Assembly: GCA_902475825.1 (NCBI GenBank)
Contig: CABSBA010000010.1
Span: 1 to 18,181, forward strand
Reading direction: 5' to 3'
From: an uncultured Collinsella sp.
Lineage (GTDB): Bacteria > Actinomycetota > Coriobacteriia > Coriobacteriales > Coriobacteriaceae
Length of the DNA: 18,181 nt
The position numbers and the translations under genes were made by a program. This document shows, piece after piece, positions 7,832-15,243 of this stretch (within the stretch, counting starts at the first letter, position 1; every line of letters starts with the position of its first letter). The notes below the pieces were generated by a model, which worked only from the letters and a program-made list of their open reading frames with translations, made no database searches and was not told where the DNA came from.

Positions 7832-9274
7832 TTAATGGGCAGGGTCAGCGGGAATAGTTGAATTGGCGGACGTTATGCCAAGGATGTGCTCCAGGGTATC
7901 GAGCAGCTCATGCGGCATGGTCGATACCACATGAACCTCGGCGCCGCGACCGGTAAGGCTTGCGAGTAATTCGTCACGATGATACTCGTCAAGGGTCATA
8001 CCGTCGGCGTTGAACATGAGCTTAGGCACAAAGAGCATAACCCCCGACAGGTCCTGCGACAGCTGCTCCAAGATGTCACAGGCGACGATGAGGCCGGTCA
8101 CGTCCACGTTGCCGCCAAAGTAGCGATTTTTGATGGCCGTGACGGTACCGGCAAGGCCCTGCGGCGATTCCACAAAACGTGCCACCGTATCGCGCGCGCT
8201 GGCGCCCGAGAGGCACAGCAGGCGCTGGCCACGGGCGGCGATTGCCTCGCGAACGCGGCGCAGGCGCTCAGTATCGGCGGCGAGCACGTTGTCGGTCTCG
8301 TCCAGATAGGAGCGGATCATGCCGATGCCGTCGTAGTACTGCGGGTAGCCGTCGTAAAAGTCCGCCTCGGGCGGCTCGATGCCGGCATCCAGGTAGAACT
8401 CGTCGCTCATCTGGAAGGTGTGGCGGCCAAAGCGCTCGAAGGCACGGTCCTGGAAGGGCCGGATCATGGCGATGGTCTCGCGCGCCAGCTCGGGTTTGTC
8501 GCTGTAAGACCAGCTAAAACGATTCTGATGCTTAGTAAAACCGAGCGGCACAATGCCCAGGCTCGTGATTTGCTCGTGCTCCTCGCAGTAGCGCAGCGTC
8601 TTTTCCAGCTCCTCGCCGTCGTTCATGCCGGGGCACAACACGATCTGTGCGTGAATCTCGATGCCGGCGGCCATGATGGCCTCGAGTACGTCCATGCCGC
8701 GCTGGGCGTTACGGCCCATCATGCGACGGCGGACGTCGGGGCTCACGGCGTGAACCGACACGTTCATGGGGCTCATGTTGCGTTGGATGACGTTTTGAAC
8801 GTCCTCGTCGGTGAGGTTCGTGAGCGTGACAAAGTTGCCTTGCAAGAAACTCAGGCGGTAGTCATCGTCGCGGATGTAGAGCGTGGAGCGACCGCCCTTG
8901 GGGAGCATTGTCATAAAGCAGAACACGCAGGCGTTTACGCAGGTGCGCATGCCATCGAAGATGGGACCATCGAATTCCAGGCCCCAATCCTCGCCGGGAA
9001 AGCGGTCGAGCTCCACCGGGGTGACGGTGTTATCGCGCGGGTCGAAAACCTCGAGCTCGACGGCATCGTCATCGGCCTCCCAGAGCCACACAATCATGTC
9101 GGTGAGAGCCTCGCCGTTGACCGTAAGCACGCGCATGCCCGGCTCGATACCCACATCCCATGCGGGCGATTCGGGACGCACGTTTTTAACGAGCGCGCCC
9201 TCACCCGGCTCGGGGTCGCGGCTGCGCCCGTAATCGGCCACCTCGGTGGCGTATGCGGGTACGGTCTTGTCCAT
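7832..9274 (-). CDS. PDZ / radical SAM / DUF512 protein of unknown function
   Basis: This 480-aa protein has three parts: an N-terminal PDZ-like domain (about residues 28-70, with SPAWDVGIEPGMRVLTVNG), a radical SAM-like core with the cluster motif CVNACVFCFM (C-x3-C-x2-C), and a C-terminal DUF512 region. The arrangement matches the DUF512 family (TIGR03279-like), whose reaction is unknown. Radical SAM enzymes use a 4Fe-4S cluster and S-adenosylmethionine. In many Gram-positive genomes this gene lies next to der, as here, which suggests but does not prove a link to ribosome assembly. The start at 9274 has AAGGAGC about 13 bases upstream inside ispH, a long spacing. An in-frame TTG four codons earlier would be too close to that SD. 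The open frame extends further but runs inside ispH. Confidence 0.88.
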   Translation of the reverse strand: MDKTVPAYATEVADYGRSRDPEPGEGALVKNVRPESPAWDVGIEPGMRVLTVNGEALTDMIVWLWEADDDAVELEVFDPRDNTVTPVELDRFPGEDWGLEFDGPIFDGMRTCVNACVFCFMTMLPKGGRSTLYIRDDDYRLSFLQGNFVTLTNLTDEDVQNVIQRNMSPMNVSVHAVSPDVRRRMMGRNAQRGMDVLEAIMAAGIEIHAQIVLCPGMNDGEELEKTLRYCEEHEQITSLGIVPLGFTKHQNRFSWSYSDKPELARETIAMIRPFQDRAFERFGRHTFQMSDEFYLDAGIEPPEADFYDGYPQYYDGIGMIRSYLDETDNVLAADTERLRRVREAIAARGQRLLCLSGASARDTVARFVESPQGLAGTVTAIKNRYFGGNVDVTGLIVACDILEQLSQDLSGVMLFVPKLMFNADGMTLDEYHRDELLASLTGRGAEVHVVSTMPHELLDTLEHILGITSANSTIPADPAH

Positions 9275-9276
9275 AA

Positions 9277-10161
9277 TTAGCGGCAAAGCTCCTTGATGCG
9301 CTCGACGGCGCGTTCGATGTGTTCTTGCGGGGTGGAGGCTCCGGCGGTGATGCCGATGTGGCGTGCGTTGGCAAACCATGCGGCCTGTAGCTCAGAAGCT
9401 TCCTCGATATGATGCGTACGCTCGCAAGCTTTGGCGCAGATCTGCGCCAGACGGCGGGTGTTGCCCGAGTTCTTTCCGCCCACCACGACCATGCAGTCGC
9501 AGCGGTTGGCAAGTGTGGCTGCTGCCTGCTGACGCTCACTCGTGGCGGCGCAGATGGTGTTGATCACACGCAGCTCCTGCACGCGCGGGGTGATGGCAGC
9601 CACGACCTCGGCCAAGTTCTGCGCAGTCTGGGTGGTCTGCACAACGAGGCCCACCTTGCCCTTGAGCGGCAGGGCGTCCGTATCGGCGGCGCGGCTCACG
9701 ACCTGCGCGTCATCGCCGGCATGGCCCAGGATGCCCTCAACCTCGGGATGGCCCGGCTCGCCCACGACGAGCACGCGATAACCCTCGCGTTTCAGGCGCT
9801 CGGCTGCCACGTGGACCTTTTTTACGTAGGGGCAGGTAGCATCGACCACGTCGAGGCCGCGCTCGCGAGCAGCATTGATTACCTGGGGCACCACGCCGTG
9901 CGCGCGGATGATCACGGTGCCCGATGCGGCATCGTCCAGGGTGTCGGCCAGCCCGACGCCCGCCTCGGCAAGCTCGCGCACCACGATGGGGTTATGGATA
10001 AGCGGGCCCAGGGTATGGACCTGAGCAGTCTCCCTCGCCTGCGGGGCGGCCGCCAATGCCATATCGAGCGCGCGTTGCACGCCGTAGCAGGTGCCGGCGT
10101 GGGCAGCGATTTCGATGGTGGGGGCGTCCGCCTTTCCGGCCACAGCCTCGGCAGTGTTCAT
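9277..10161 (-). CDS. ispH: 4-hydroxy-3-methylbut-2-enyl diphosphate reductase IspH
   Basis: The last enzyme of the MEP isoprenoid pathway, a 4Fe-4S protein that reduces HMBPP to IPP and DMAPP. The three cluster cysteines are visible in AGTCYGVQRA, ATCPYVKKVH and NTICAATSERQ. Substrate-binding motifs include TLGPLIHNP, RAHGV, GEPGHPEV, GGKNSGNT and GITAGASTP. The length of about 294 aa fits single-domain IspH. I chose the ATG at 10161 because GAGGAAG lies directly upstream. An ATG five codons earlier (10176) is possible but has only a weak AGG. It overlaps nothing: plsC ends 17 bases upstream and the radical SAM gene starts 2 bases downstream. Confidence 0.96.
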   Translation of the reverse strand: MNTAEAVAGKADAPTIEIAAHAGTCYGVQRALDMALAAAPQARETAQVHTLGPLIHNPIVVRELAEAGVGLADTLDDAASGTVIIRAHGVVPQVINAARERGLDVVDATCPYVKKVHVAAERLKREGYRVLVVGEPGHPEVEGILGHAGDDAQVVSRAADTDALPLKGKVGLVVQTTQTAQNLAEVVAAITPRVQELRVINTICAATSERQQAAATLANRCDCMVVVGGKNSGNTRRLAQICAKACERTHHIEEASELQAAWFANARHIGITAGASTPQEHIERAVERIKELCR

Positions 10162-10178
10162 GACTTCCTCGCCCATGG

Positions 10179-10907
10179 CTAGAACCTACCCGGGTGCTCG
10201 GCGCACAGGTCATCGCGCATGGCGTAGACGCGGCTCATGGCTTCGGACTCAAACCAAGCCAGGCGCTCCTTGCGCTTGAGCTCGGCCGGTGCATCGGATA
10301 GCGAAATGGCCTTGCCGGCACGGATCCAGCACTTTTTGGGGCGCATGATCTTTTTGCCCGCAGGCGTGATATCGGACCAGCCGCAGATGGCGAGAGGGTT
10401 GACGGGCGCCTTACCCATCTGGGCGATAAGCGCAAAGCCGCCGTGGACCTCGGGCTTGATTTCGCGCGAGCGGATGCGCGTGCCCTCGGGGAAGATCAAG
10501 ACGTCCTCGCCGCGCTGCAGCGCATGCTGAGCGGCGCGCAAGCACTTCATGTCGGCGGTGCCGCGCTCGACGGGAATACCGCCCACACGGCTAAAGGCCC
10601 AGCGCACGATCTTGCTCTTGGCAAACTCGGATTTAAAGATGGGACGAATGCGGCGGCCGCCAAAGAACAGTGCCGTTTCCACGGCCAGCAACTCGGCCAT
10701 CGAGGTGTGGTTGCAGATGACCACGCTGCCGCGGCCTTCCTGTCGCTCAAACAGCAGGTCGGCGTCCTCGACCTTCCAGCGCCACATAAGCTTGGAGAAG
10801 GCCCACAGGATGCCCATGACCACGAAGACGGTGCCGCGGATGAGAGCGGGGAACTCAGCGTAGGGGGCGTTGTAGTAATCCTCGGGCGTCTGTTTAAACA
10901 GGCGCAT
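10179..10907 (-). CDS. plsC: 1-acyl-sn-glycerol-3-phosphate acyltransferase (PlsC family)
   Basis: Adds the second acyl chain to lysophosphatidate to make phosphatidate at the membrane. The 242-aa protein has an N-terminal hydrophobic segment (about 22-42). The family blocks follow in order: NHTSMAE at 66-72, FKSEFAK near 91, GGIPVERG near 108, FPEGTRIRS, and a later VNPLAI. In the first block the catalytic dyad normally reads H-x4-D. Here it reads His67-x4-Glu72, a conservative change. The SD AAAGGAGG lies 6 bases before the ATG and is formed by the last two Arg codons of cmk. Its place in one run with plsY and gpsA supports a phospholipid role. The exact acyl acceptor cannot be read from sequence. 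Confidence 0.9.
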   Translation of the reverse strand: MRLFKQTPEDYYNAPYAEFPALIRGTVFVVMGILWAFSKLMWRWKVEDADLLFERQEGRGSVVICNHTSMAELLAVETALFFGGRRIRPIFKSEFAKSKIVRWAFSRVGGIPVERGTADMKCLRAAQHALQRGEDVLIFPEGTRIRSREIKPEVHGGFALIAQMGKAPVNPLAICGWSDITPAGKKIMRPKKCWIRAGKAISLSDAPAELKRKERLAWFESEAMSRVYAMRDDLCAEHPGRF

Positions 10908-10910
10908 GGG

Positions 10911-11597
10911 CTACCTCCTTTGGTTGATAAGGTCTTCGATGATCGAGACGACCTCGTCGATGGTGTGGGCGGTGGAGTCGACGTGCACGGCGTCCTCGGC
11001 GGGAACAAGCGGTGCGACCTCGCGGCTGCTGTCGAGCTTATCGCGCTGCTTGAGGGCGTCGAGGGTCTCGTCGACCTCGGCCTCGAGCTGCTCGGTGGTG
11101 AGCGGCTGGACGTCGTTTTGGTGGCGCTGCAGCACGCGGCGACGGGCGCGTTCGCGTGGGTCGGCGGTCAGGAACACCTTGACCTGTGCGTTGGGGAACA
11201 CGACGGTGCCGATGTCGCGACCCTCGGCGACGATATCGCGGTCCTCGGCGGCGCGGCGCTGGTGGATGAGCATGGCGGTGCGCACGCCCGGGTAGGCCGA
11301 GACCTTGGATACGTTGGCGTCGACCTGCGGGGTGCGGATGGCGGCTGAGACGTCCTTGCCGTCGATGGTCAGGCGCGTGTCCTCGCCGGTGCCGTTGGTA
11401 AAACGAATCTCGATCTGCTCGGCGAGGGCGTCGATAGCCGCTTCGTCGTCCAGATCGATGCCGCGATCGAGTGCGGCGAAGGTGACGGCGCGATACATGG
11501 CGCCCGTGTCGAGCTTGTTAAAGCCCAGCTGGCGGGCGATCTCCTTGGCGATGGTGGACTTGCCGGAACCGGCGGGGCCGTCGATGGCGACGATCAT
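10911..11597 (-). CDS. cmk: Cytidylate kinase
   Basis: Phosphorylates CMP and dCMP to the diphosphates, recycling CMP released in phospholipid and other pathways. The 228-aa protein has the P-loop GPAGSGKST (7-15), the family motif KLDTGAMYRAVT (about 28-39), the CMP-specific insert in the middle (around RLTIDGKDVSAAIRTPQVD), and DRDIVAEGRDIGTVVFP. AAAGGAAG lies 6 bases before the ATG. It is separated from rluB by 66 bases with nothing else recognisable, and it ends AGG AGG TAG, 3 bases before plsC. Confidence 0.97.
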   Translation of the reverse strand: MIVAIDGPAGSGKSTIAKEIARQLGFNKLDTGAMYRAVTFAALDRGIDLDDEAAIDALAEQIEIRFTNGTGEDTRLTIDGKDVSAAIRTPQVDANVSKVSAYPGVRTAMLIHQRRAAEDRDIVAEGRDIGTVVFPNAQVKVFLTADPRERARRRVLQRHQNDVQPLTTEQLEAEVDETLDALKQRDKLDSSREVAPLVPAEDAVHVDSTAHTIDEVVSIIEDLINQRR

Positions 11598-11663
11598 GTA
11601 ATGCTTCCTTTCGGTGGTTGACGTGCTGGTATGGGACGCGGGCGCTGCGGCTTGGCGGACTGG

Positions 11664-12641
11664 CTAGCCCGTGTAGCGCTCGCGGTAGGTGTTGCGCTTG
11701 GGCGCGGAGCCGTGGCTGCCGTGGTGACGCGTGCGGGTCGCGGGGTTGACCGCTGTCGCGTTGGGGTCGCCCTGCTTGGAGCTGGCCTGCTTGGGCGGGA
11801 TGCCGCCGGCCTTGAGAATCTGCACCTCGCGGTCGGTGAGCTCGCGCCACGAGCCCTTAGCCACGTCTTTGAGCTCCAGGCCGGCAAAGTTGCAGCGATG
11901 CAGGCGGATCACCGGATGGTGAATCTTGCTCAGCATGCGTTTGACCTGGTTCTTGCGGCCCTCGCGGATGATGACCTCCACGGCGGTGGTGCCGGGCTTG
12001 ATGCCTTGCGGGGCTACGGCCTCGGCCTCGCGCGCGTTAATGACGCGGCAGATCGCCGGTTGGCATAGGCCATCGTCGAGCTCGATGCCGCGACGGAGTG
12101 GTTCCAAGTCGCGATCGGTCAGGTGGCCGTCCACGAGCGCCTGGTAGGTCTTGTAGACGTGCTTGCTGGGGTGCAGCAGATCCTGCGACAGGTCGCCGTC
12201 GGTGGTAAAGAGCAATAGGCCCGTGGTGTCGCGGTCTAGGCGACCCACCGGGAACAGGCCCGGAAAGCGGTCGCGCGGGACCAGGTCGGCCACACAAGGG
12301 CGCTCCTGCGGATCACTCATAGTGGTGAGGTAGCCGGTCGGCTTGTAGAGCATCAGGTACACGGCGCCCTGGTTGAGTTTGACGGGCATGCCGTCGACCT
12401 CGATATGGTCGCGGTCGACGTCGACCTTGGTGCCCAGCTCGGTCGCGACCTGGCCGTTGACGGTCACGCGGCCGGCGGTCATCAGGTCCTCCGAGCCGCG
12501 GCGGCTCGCCACGCCCGCGCGCGCCAAAAAGCGCTGCAGGCGCATGGTGTGCGGGTAGACGGGCTGGGCGTCGCCTGCTGACGCTGTGGTGTCCATGGCG
12601 CTTGCGATGCGCGTCTCCCCTGCTTCGTTAGTCCTCGACAT
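11664..12641 (-). CDS. rluB: Pseudouridine synthase, RluB / RsuA family
   Basis: Converts a specific uridine in rRNA to pseudouridine, in RluB-type enzymes in helix 90 of 23S rRNA. The 325-aa protein has an S4 RNA-binding domain (about 33-75: RLQRFLARAGVASRR, GRVTVNGQVA) and then the catalytic domain with GRLDRDTTGLLL, where Asp136 is the nucleophile. The C-terminal 45 or so residues are a basic, Gly/Ser/Thr-rich tail, probably disordered. The start at 12641 has GGAGG 6 bases upstream and overlaps scpB by 14 bases. An earlier ATG at 12701 is deeper inside scpB with no better signal. RluB versus RsuA or RluF is judged by the neighbourhood (scpAB-rluB-cmk), so the target site is an inference. 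Confidence 0.93.
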   Translation of the reverse strand: MSRTNEAGETRIASAMDTTASAGDAQPVYPHTMRLQRFLARAGVASRRGSEDLMTAGRVTVNGQVATELGTKVDVDRDHIEVDGMPVKLNQGAVYLMLYKPTGYLTTMSDPQERPCVADLVPRDRFPGLFPVGRLDRDTTGLLLFTTDGDLSQDLLHPSKHVYKTYQALVDGHLTDRDLEPLRRGIELDDGLCQPAICRVINAREAEAVAPQGIKPGTTAVEVIIREGRKNQVKRMLSKIHHPVIRLHRCNFAGLELKDVAKGSWRELTDREVQILKAGGIPPKQASSKQGDPNATAVNPATRTRHHGSHGSAPKRNTYRERYTG

Positions 12642-13347
12642 GCATATCCTCCGAGGTATCGACGGTGGGTAGAAGCTCCTCGCCATCGGTGTCCTCAACA
12701 TCGGTATCGATCAGTTCGCGCTCTTCGTCCAGGTCCTCGGCCTGCTCCTCGAGCGTGGACTGAATGCTGCGGCCGCTCAGGCGCTCGCGGATAAACTTGC
12801 GCGACTGCTCGTCGGGGGCAAACTGCTCCAGATCGGGCAGGTCGCGGGTGGAGCGTAGGCCGAACTTTTCCAAGAAGGCGTTGGTCGTGCCGTAGATGAT
12901 GGCCTGACCACGCTCGGGGTCGCGACCAAGCTCGCGCACCAGACCCTTGTCCACGAGCGACGCAATGACGCCGTCGGAGTTGACGCCGCGGATGCCCTTG
13001 ACCACCTCGCGCGTGACGGGCTGGTGGTAGGCGATGACGGCCAAGGTCTCGAGCGCCGCCTGTGACAGCTTTTGCGTGTCCCAGCTCAGCACGTAGGCCT
13101 CGACCACGTCGTGGTAGGCGGGGTGTGTAAACAGGCGCCAGCCGCCGGCGACCTCGCGCAGCTGAAAGCCACGATTGGCCTCCTCGTACTCAACCTTGAG
13201 CTCGGCCAAAAGCGACGCGCACTCGCCCGGGGCGATATCCAGCGCACCAGCCAGCGCGGGTGCGCTCACGGGGTCGCTCGACACCAGCAGCAGCGCCTCG
13301 AGGGCACCTTTGAGGCTGTTTGCCTCCAGCGTGGAAAGGGTTGACAT
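12628..13347 (-). CDS. scpB: Segregation and condensation protein B
   Basis: A non-SMC subunit of the bacterial condensin Smc-ScpAB. It forms a dimer of winged-helix domains that binds ScpA. The 239-aa protein has the first winged helix near 10-85 (LKGALEALLLVSSDPVSAPA) and the second near 90-165 (LSQAALETLAVIAYHQPVTR, then GRDPERGQAIIYGTT). A long acidic tail (about 195-239, many Asp and Glu) follows and is probably disordered. The SD TAGGAG includes the stop codon of scpA and lies about 9 bases from the ATG. Confidence 0.96.
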   Translation of the reverse strand: MSTLSTLEANSLKGALEALLLVSSDPVSAPALAGALDIAPGECASLLAELKVEYEEANRGFQLREVAGGWRLFTHPAYHDVVEAYVLSWDTQKLSQAALETLAVIAYHQPVTREVVKGIRGVNSDGVIASLVDKGLVRELGRDPERGQAIIYGTTNAFLEKFGLRSTRDLPDLEQFAPDEQSRKFIRERLSGRSIQSTLEEQAEDLDEERELIDTDVEDTDGEELLPTVDTSEDMHVED

Positions 13348-13359
13348 GGTTGGTCGCTC

Positions 13360-14169
13360 CTATTCGGTGAGCTCGGGGCCCTCGCCGGGCGCGTATGCCT
13401 CGGCGCCCTCGACGCGGTTGATTTGAATGGTTCCGAAGATCTCGTCCTGGCTCAGGGTGAGCGAGCCGCGCTTGGCGAGCTCGAGCATGGCCAGGAAGGT
13501 AACGACGAGTTGCTCGGTGGTGGCGTCGCCGTCCAGCAGCTCGCGGAAGGTGCAGGTTTGGTGCGCCATGGTAAAGCGGTCGACCGAGGCCACCGTCAGG
13601 TCGAGCGGCACGCGATGCGGCGCCACGTGCTCGGCCTCCAGCAGGAAGGTCTGGCGCTTGCCGTCCAGGTCGGCGCAGATGACGGCGAGACCGCGTAGGG
13701 TAATGCCGGCCAGGTAGTCGGGCATAAGGCCAAGGAATTCGGGGTCGGGGCCGGCCACGCGCGGATGCATGCGGCTCTCGGCCTGCATGCGCGCGCCAAG
13801 GGCTGCCGCCGCGCCTTTAAACTGCTTGTAGGCGATCAGGCGCTGGATCAGGACTTCGCGCAGGGCGTCGCCGTCGAGCGCGCTGAGCTCCTCGAGGTCT
13901 TCGTCGTCCTCGTCATCGTCGACGGTTTTGCTTGGGGTCTCCTGGGGCACCAGCGAGGCAGCCTTGATGTCCAAAAGGGTTGCCGCGACCAGCAAAAAGT
14001 CGCTCGCCACGTCCAAGTCCAGTGCCTCGATACGCTCGGCCTCGGAAAGGTATTGCTCGGCCACCTCGCTGATCGAGATGGCACCGATATCAACTTTTTG
14101 GCGGGTTACCAGCTGCAGCAGCAGGTCGAACGGTCCGCTGTAGACCTGCGTCGACACGCGATACGACAT
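13360..14169 (-). CDS. scpA: Segregation and condensation protein A
   Basis: The kleisin subunit that bridges the Smc heads and binds ScpB, needed for chromosome compaction and segregation. At 269 aa it has the typical ScpA start YSGPFDLLLQLV and a helical N-terminal domain (about 5-85). An acidic linker near 85-100 (DDDEDDEDLEEL) is followed by a C-terminal winged helix (about 195-255: FRELLDGDATTEQLVVTFLA, LELAKRGSLTLSQ). AAAGGAGG lies 6 bases before the ATG. It is preceded by the largest gap in the run (84 bases), so a promoter here is possible. It leads into scpB with a 12-base gap. Confidence 0.96.
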   Translation of the reverse strand: MSYRVSTQVYSGPFDLLLQLVTRQKVDIGAISISEVAEQYLSEAERIEALDLDVASDFLLVAATLLDIKAASLVPQETPSKTVDDDEDDEDLEELSALDGDALREVLIQRLIAYKQFKGAAAALGARMQAESRMHPRVAGPDPEFLGLMPDYLAGITLRGLAVICADLDGKRQTFLLEAEHVAPHRVPLDLTVASVDRFTMAHQTCTFRELLDGDATTEQLVVTFLAMLELAKRGSLTLSQDEIFGTIQINRVEGAEAYAPGEGPELTE

Positions 14170-14253
14170 CTTCGACCTCCTTTGACGGCGCCTTCGCGGC
14201 GCGGTTTGGGTGCATATTGCGACCGTTATGCGCGGTCGACCTGTAAGTTTACC
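14170..14253 (-). promoter_or_regulatory. 84-base gap before scpA with a small hairpin
   Basis: The gap holds a perfect 6-bp inverted repeat CGACCG/CGGTCG (14220-14225 and 14233-14238, 7-base loop), a weaker GCGCC/GGCGC pair near 14190-14205, and the scpA SD. No T run follows either hairpin on the minus strand, so I do not call a terminator. No convincing -35/-10 pair was found, although this is the most likely place in the run for an internal promoter. Confidence 0.2.
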
Positions 14254-14937
14254 TTAGATGCCGGCGATTGCGAAGTTGAGCAGCCACTCGGCCAGCGGAT
14301 ACACGGTAACGTCGAAATAGCGACCGATCACGTCGATGCCGGTCCACATGGGCAGCAGGTACAGCACCAGGATGAGGATGGGCATGGCGTATTGCTGCAG
14401 GCGGTAGTAGTTAGCGAGCGCCTTGCCCTTGAGGAACGGCACGATGATCGATGAGCCGTCGAGCGGCGGGATCGGGATGAGGTTAAAGAACGCGAGCGAC
14501 AGATTGACCACGATAAAGGTGGCGCCGAAGTTCATGATTTGGGATGCCACGGCAAAGGACATGCTGGTGTAGAGGTTGCCGTACGCTGCGTGCATGAGGG
14601 CGGCTGCGAGACACGCGAGCGCGATGTTCGATGCGGGGCCGGCCGCGCTCACCAGGACCTCGTCGCGTTTGGGGTGCTTGAGGTTATTGAGGTAGACGGG
14701 CACGGGCTTGGCAAAGGCGAACACCGGGCCACCAGCCGCGAGCATCAGAAGCGGCAGGAGGACGGTACCGAACGGGTCGATGTGGTTGAGCGGGTTGAGC
14801 GAGACGCGGCCGCGCGAACGGGCCGTCTTGTCGCCGAGCGCCCAGGCCGCGGCGGCGTGCGCACTCTCGTGGATCACGATGCCAACGATGACGGCGACGG
14901 CGCTGGCGAGTAGGTTCATGAAGTAGCTGCTGGACAT
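14254..14937 (-). CDS. Site-2 protease family zinc metalloprotease (M50)
   Basis: An integral membrane metalloprotease of 227 aa with about five or six hydrophobic helices. The zinc motif HESAH is at residues 23-27 (His23, Glu24, His27), and the third ligand lies in NLIPIPPLDG (Asp160). GPASNI near 100 is a further family mark. It lacks the PDZ or CBS domains of RseP and SpoIVFB, so it belongs to the short, mostly uncharacterised group. Its substrate is unknown, and an adjacent anti-sigma factor is not present. The SD TAGGGGAT overlaps the stop of the preceding small membrane gene. It sits upstream of scpA, a placement also common in Gram-positive genomes, with no known functional link. Confidence 0.92.
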   Translation of the reverse strand: MSSSYFMNLLASAVAVIVGIVIHESAHAAAAWALGDKTARSRGRVSLNPLNHIDPFGTVLLPLLMLAAGGPVFAFAKPVPVYLNNLKHPKRDEVLVSAAGPASNIALACLAAALMHAAYGNLYTSMSFAVASQIMNFGATFIVVNLSLAFFNLIPIPPLDGSSIIVPFLKGKALANYYRLQQYAMPILILVLYLLPMWTGIDVIGRYFDVTVYPLAEWLLNFAIAGI

Positions 14938-14946
14938 GTCTATCCC

Positions 14947-15243
14947 CTAGCGGACGCGGCGCGAGGCGCGCGTGAGCAGGTAGTCGGCCACAAACAGGAT
15001 GACGGCCACGATGGCATAATCCAGGCGAAACACACCGCCAAAGGGCGAGGTGATAACGCCGTAGCCGGCGATGGCACTCGGCAGCGCGCGAGAAAGCTCA
15101 ACGACAAAGCCCACGATCTGCAGCTTGGCGGTGAGGCCGCTAAAGCACAGCAGCACGGTCATCGCGCTCATAAAGATGCCGCAGATGCGACAGGCAATGG
15201 CGATGATGCTCATCGCCACGGCAGCGGCCTTACGAGAGTTCAC
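14947..15243 (-). CDS. Small membrane protein, 98 aa, unknown function
   Basis: I do not recognise this family. It has a GTG start at 15243 with AGGAG 7 bases upstream, overlapping the end of the ABC-F gene by 14 bases. Longer versions starting at 15363 would run deep inside the ABC-F gene and read as an unlike, non-hydrophobic prefix. The product has about three hydrophobic segments (roughly 9-37, 40-62 and 76-90) and a basic end, TRASRRVR, consistent with a small multi-pass inner-membrane protein. It sits between an ABC-F ATPase and an M50 membrane protease with tight spacing, so it is certainly co-transcribed. A link to the protease is only a guess. Confidence 0.8.
   Translation of the reverse strand: MNSRKAAAVAMSIIAIACRICGIFMSAMTVLLCFSGLTAKLQIVGFVVELSRALPSAIAGYGVITSPFGGVFRLDYAIVAVILFVADYLLTRASRRVR

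Noticed and set aside
14185..14210. Terminator before scpA
   Set aside because: The GCGCC/GGCGC hairpin has only five pairs and is followed on the minus strand by the scpA SD, not by T's.
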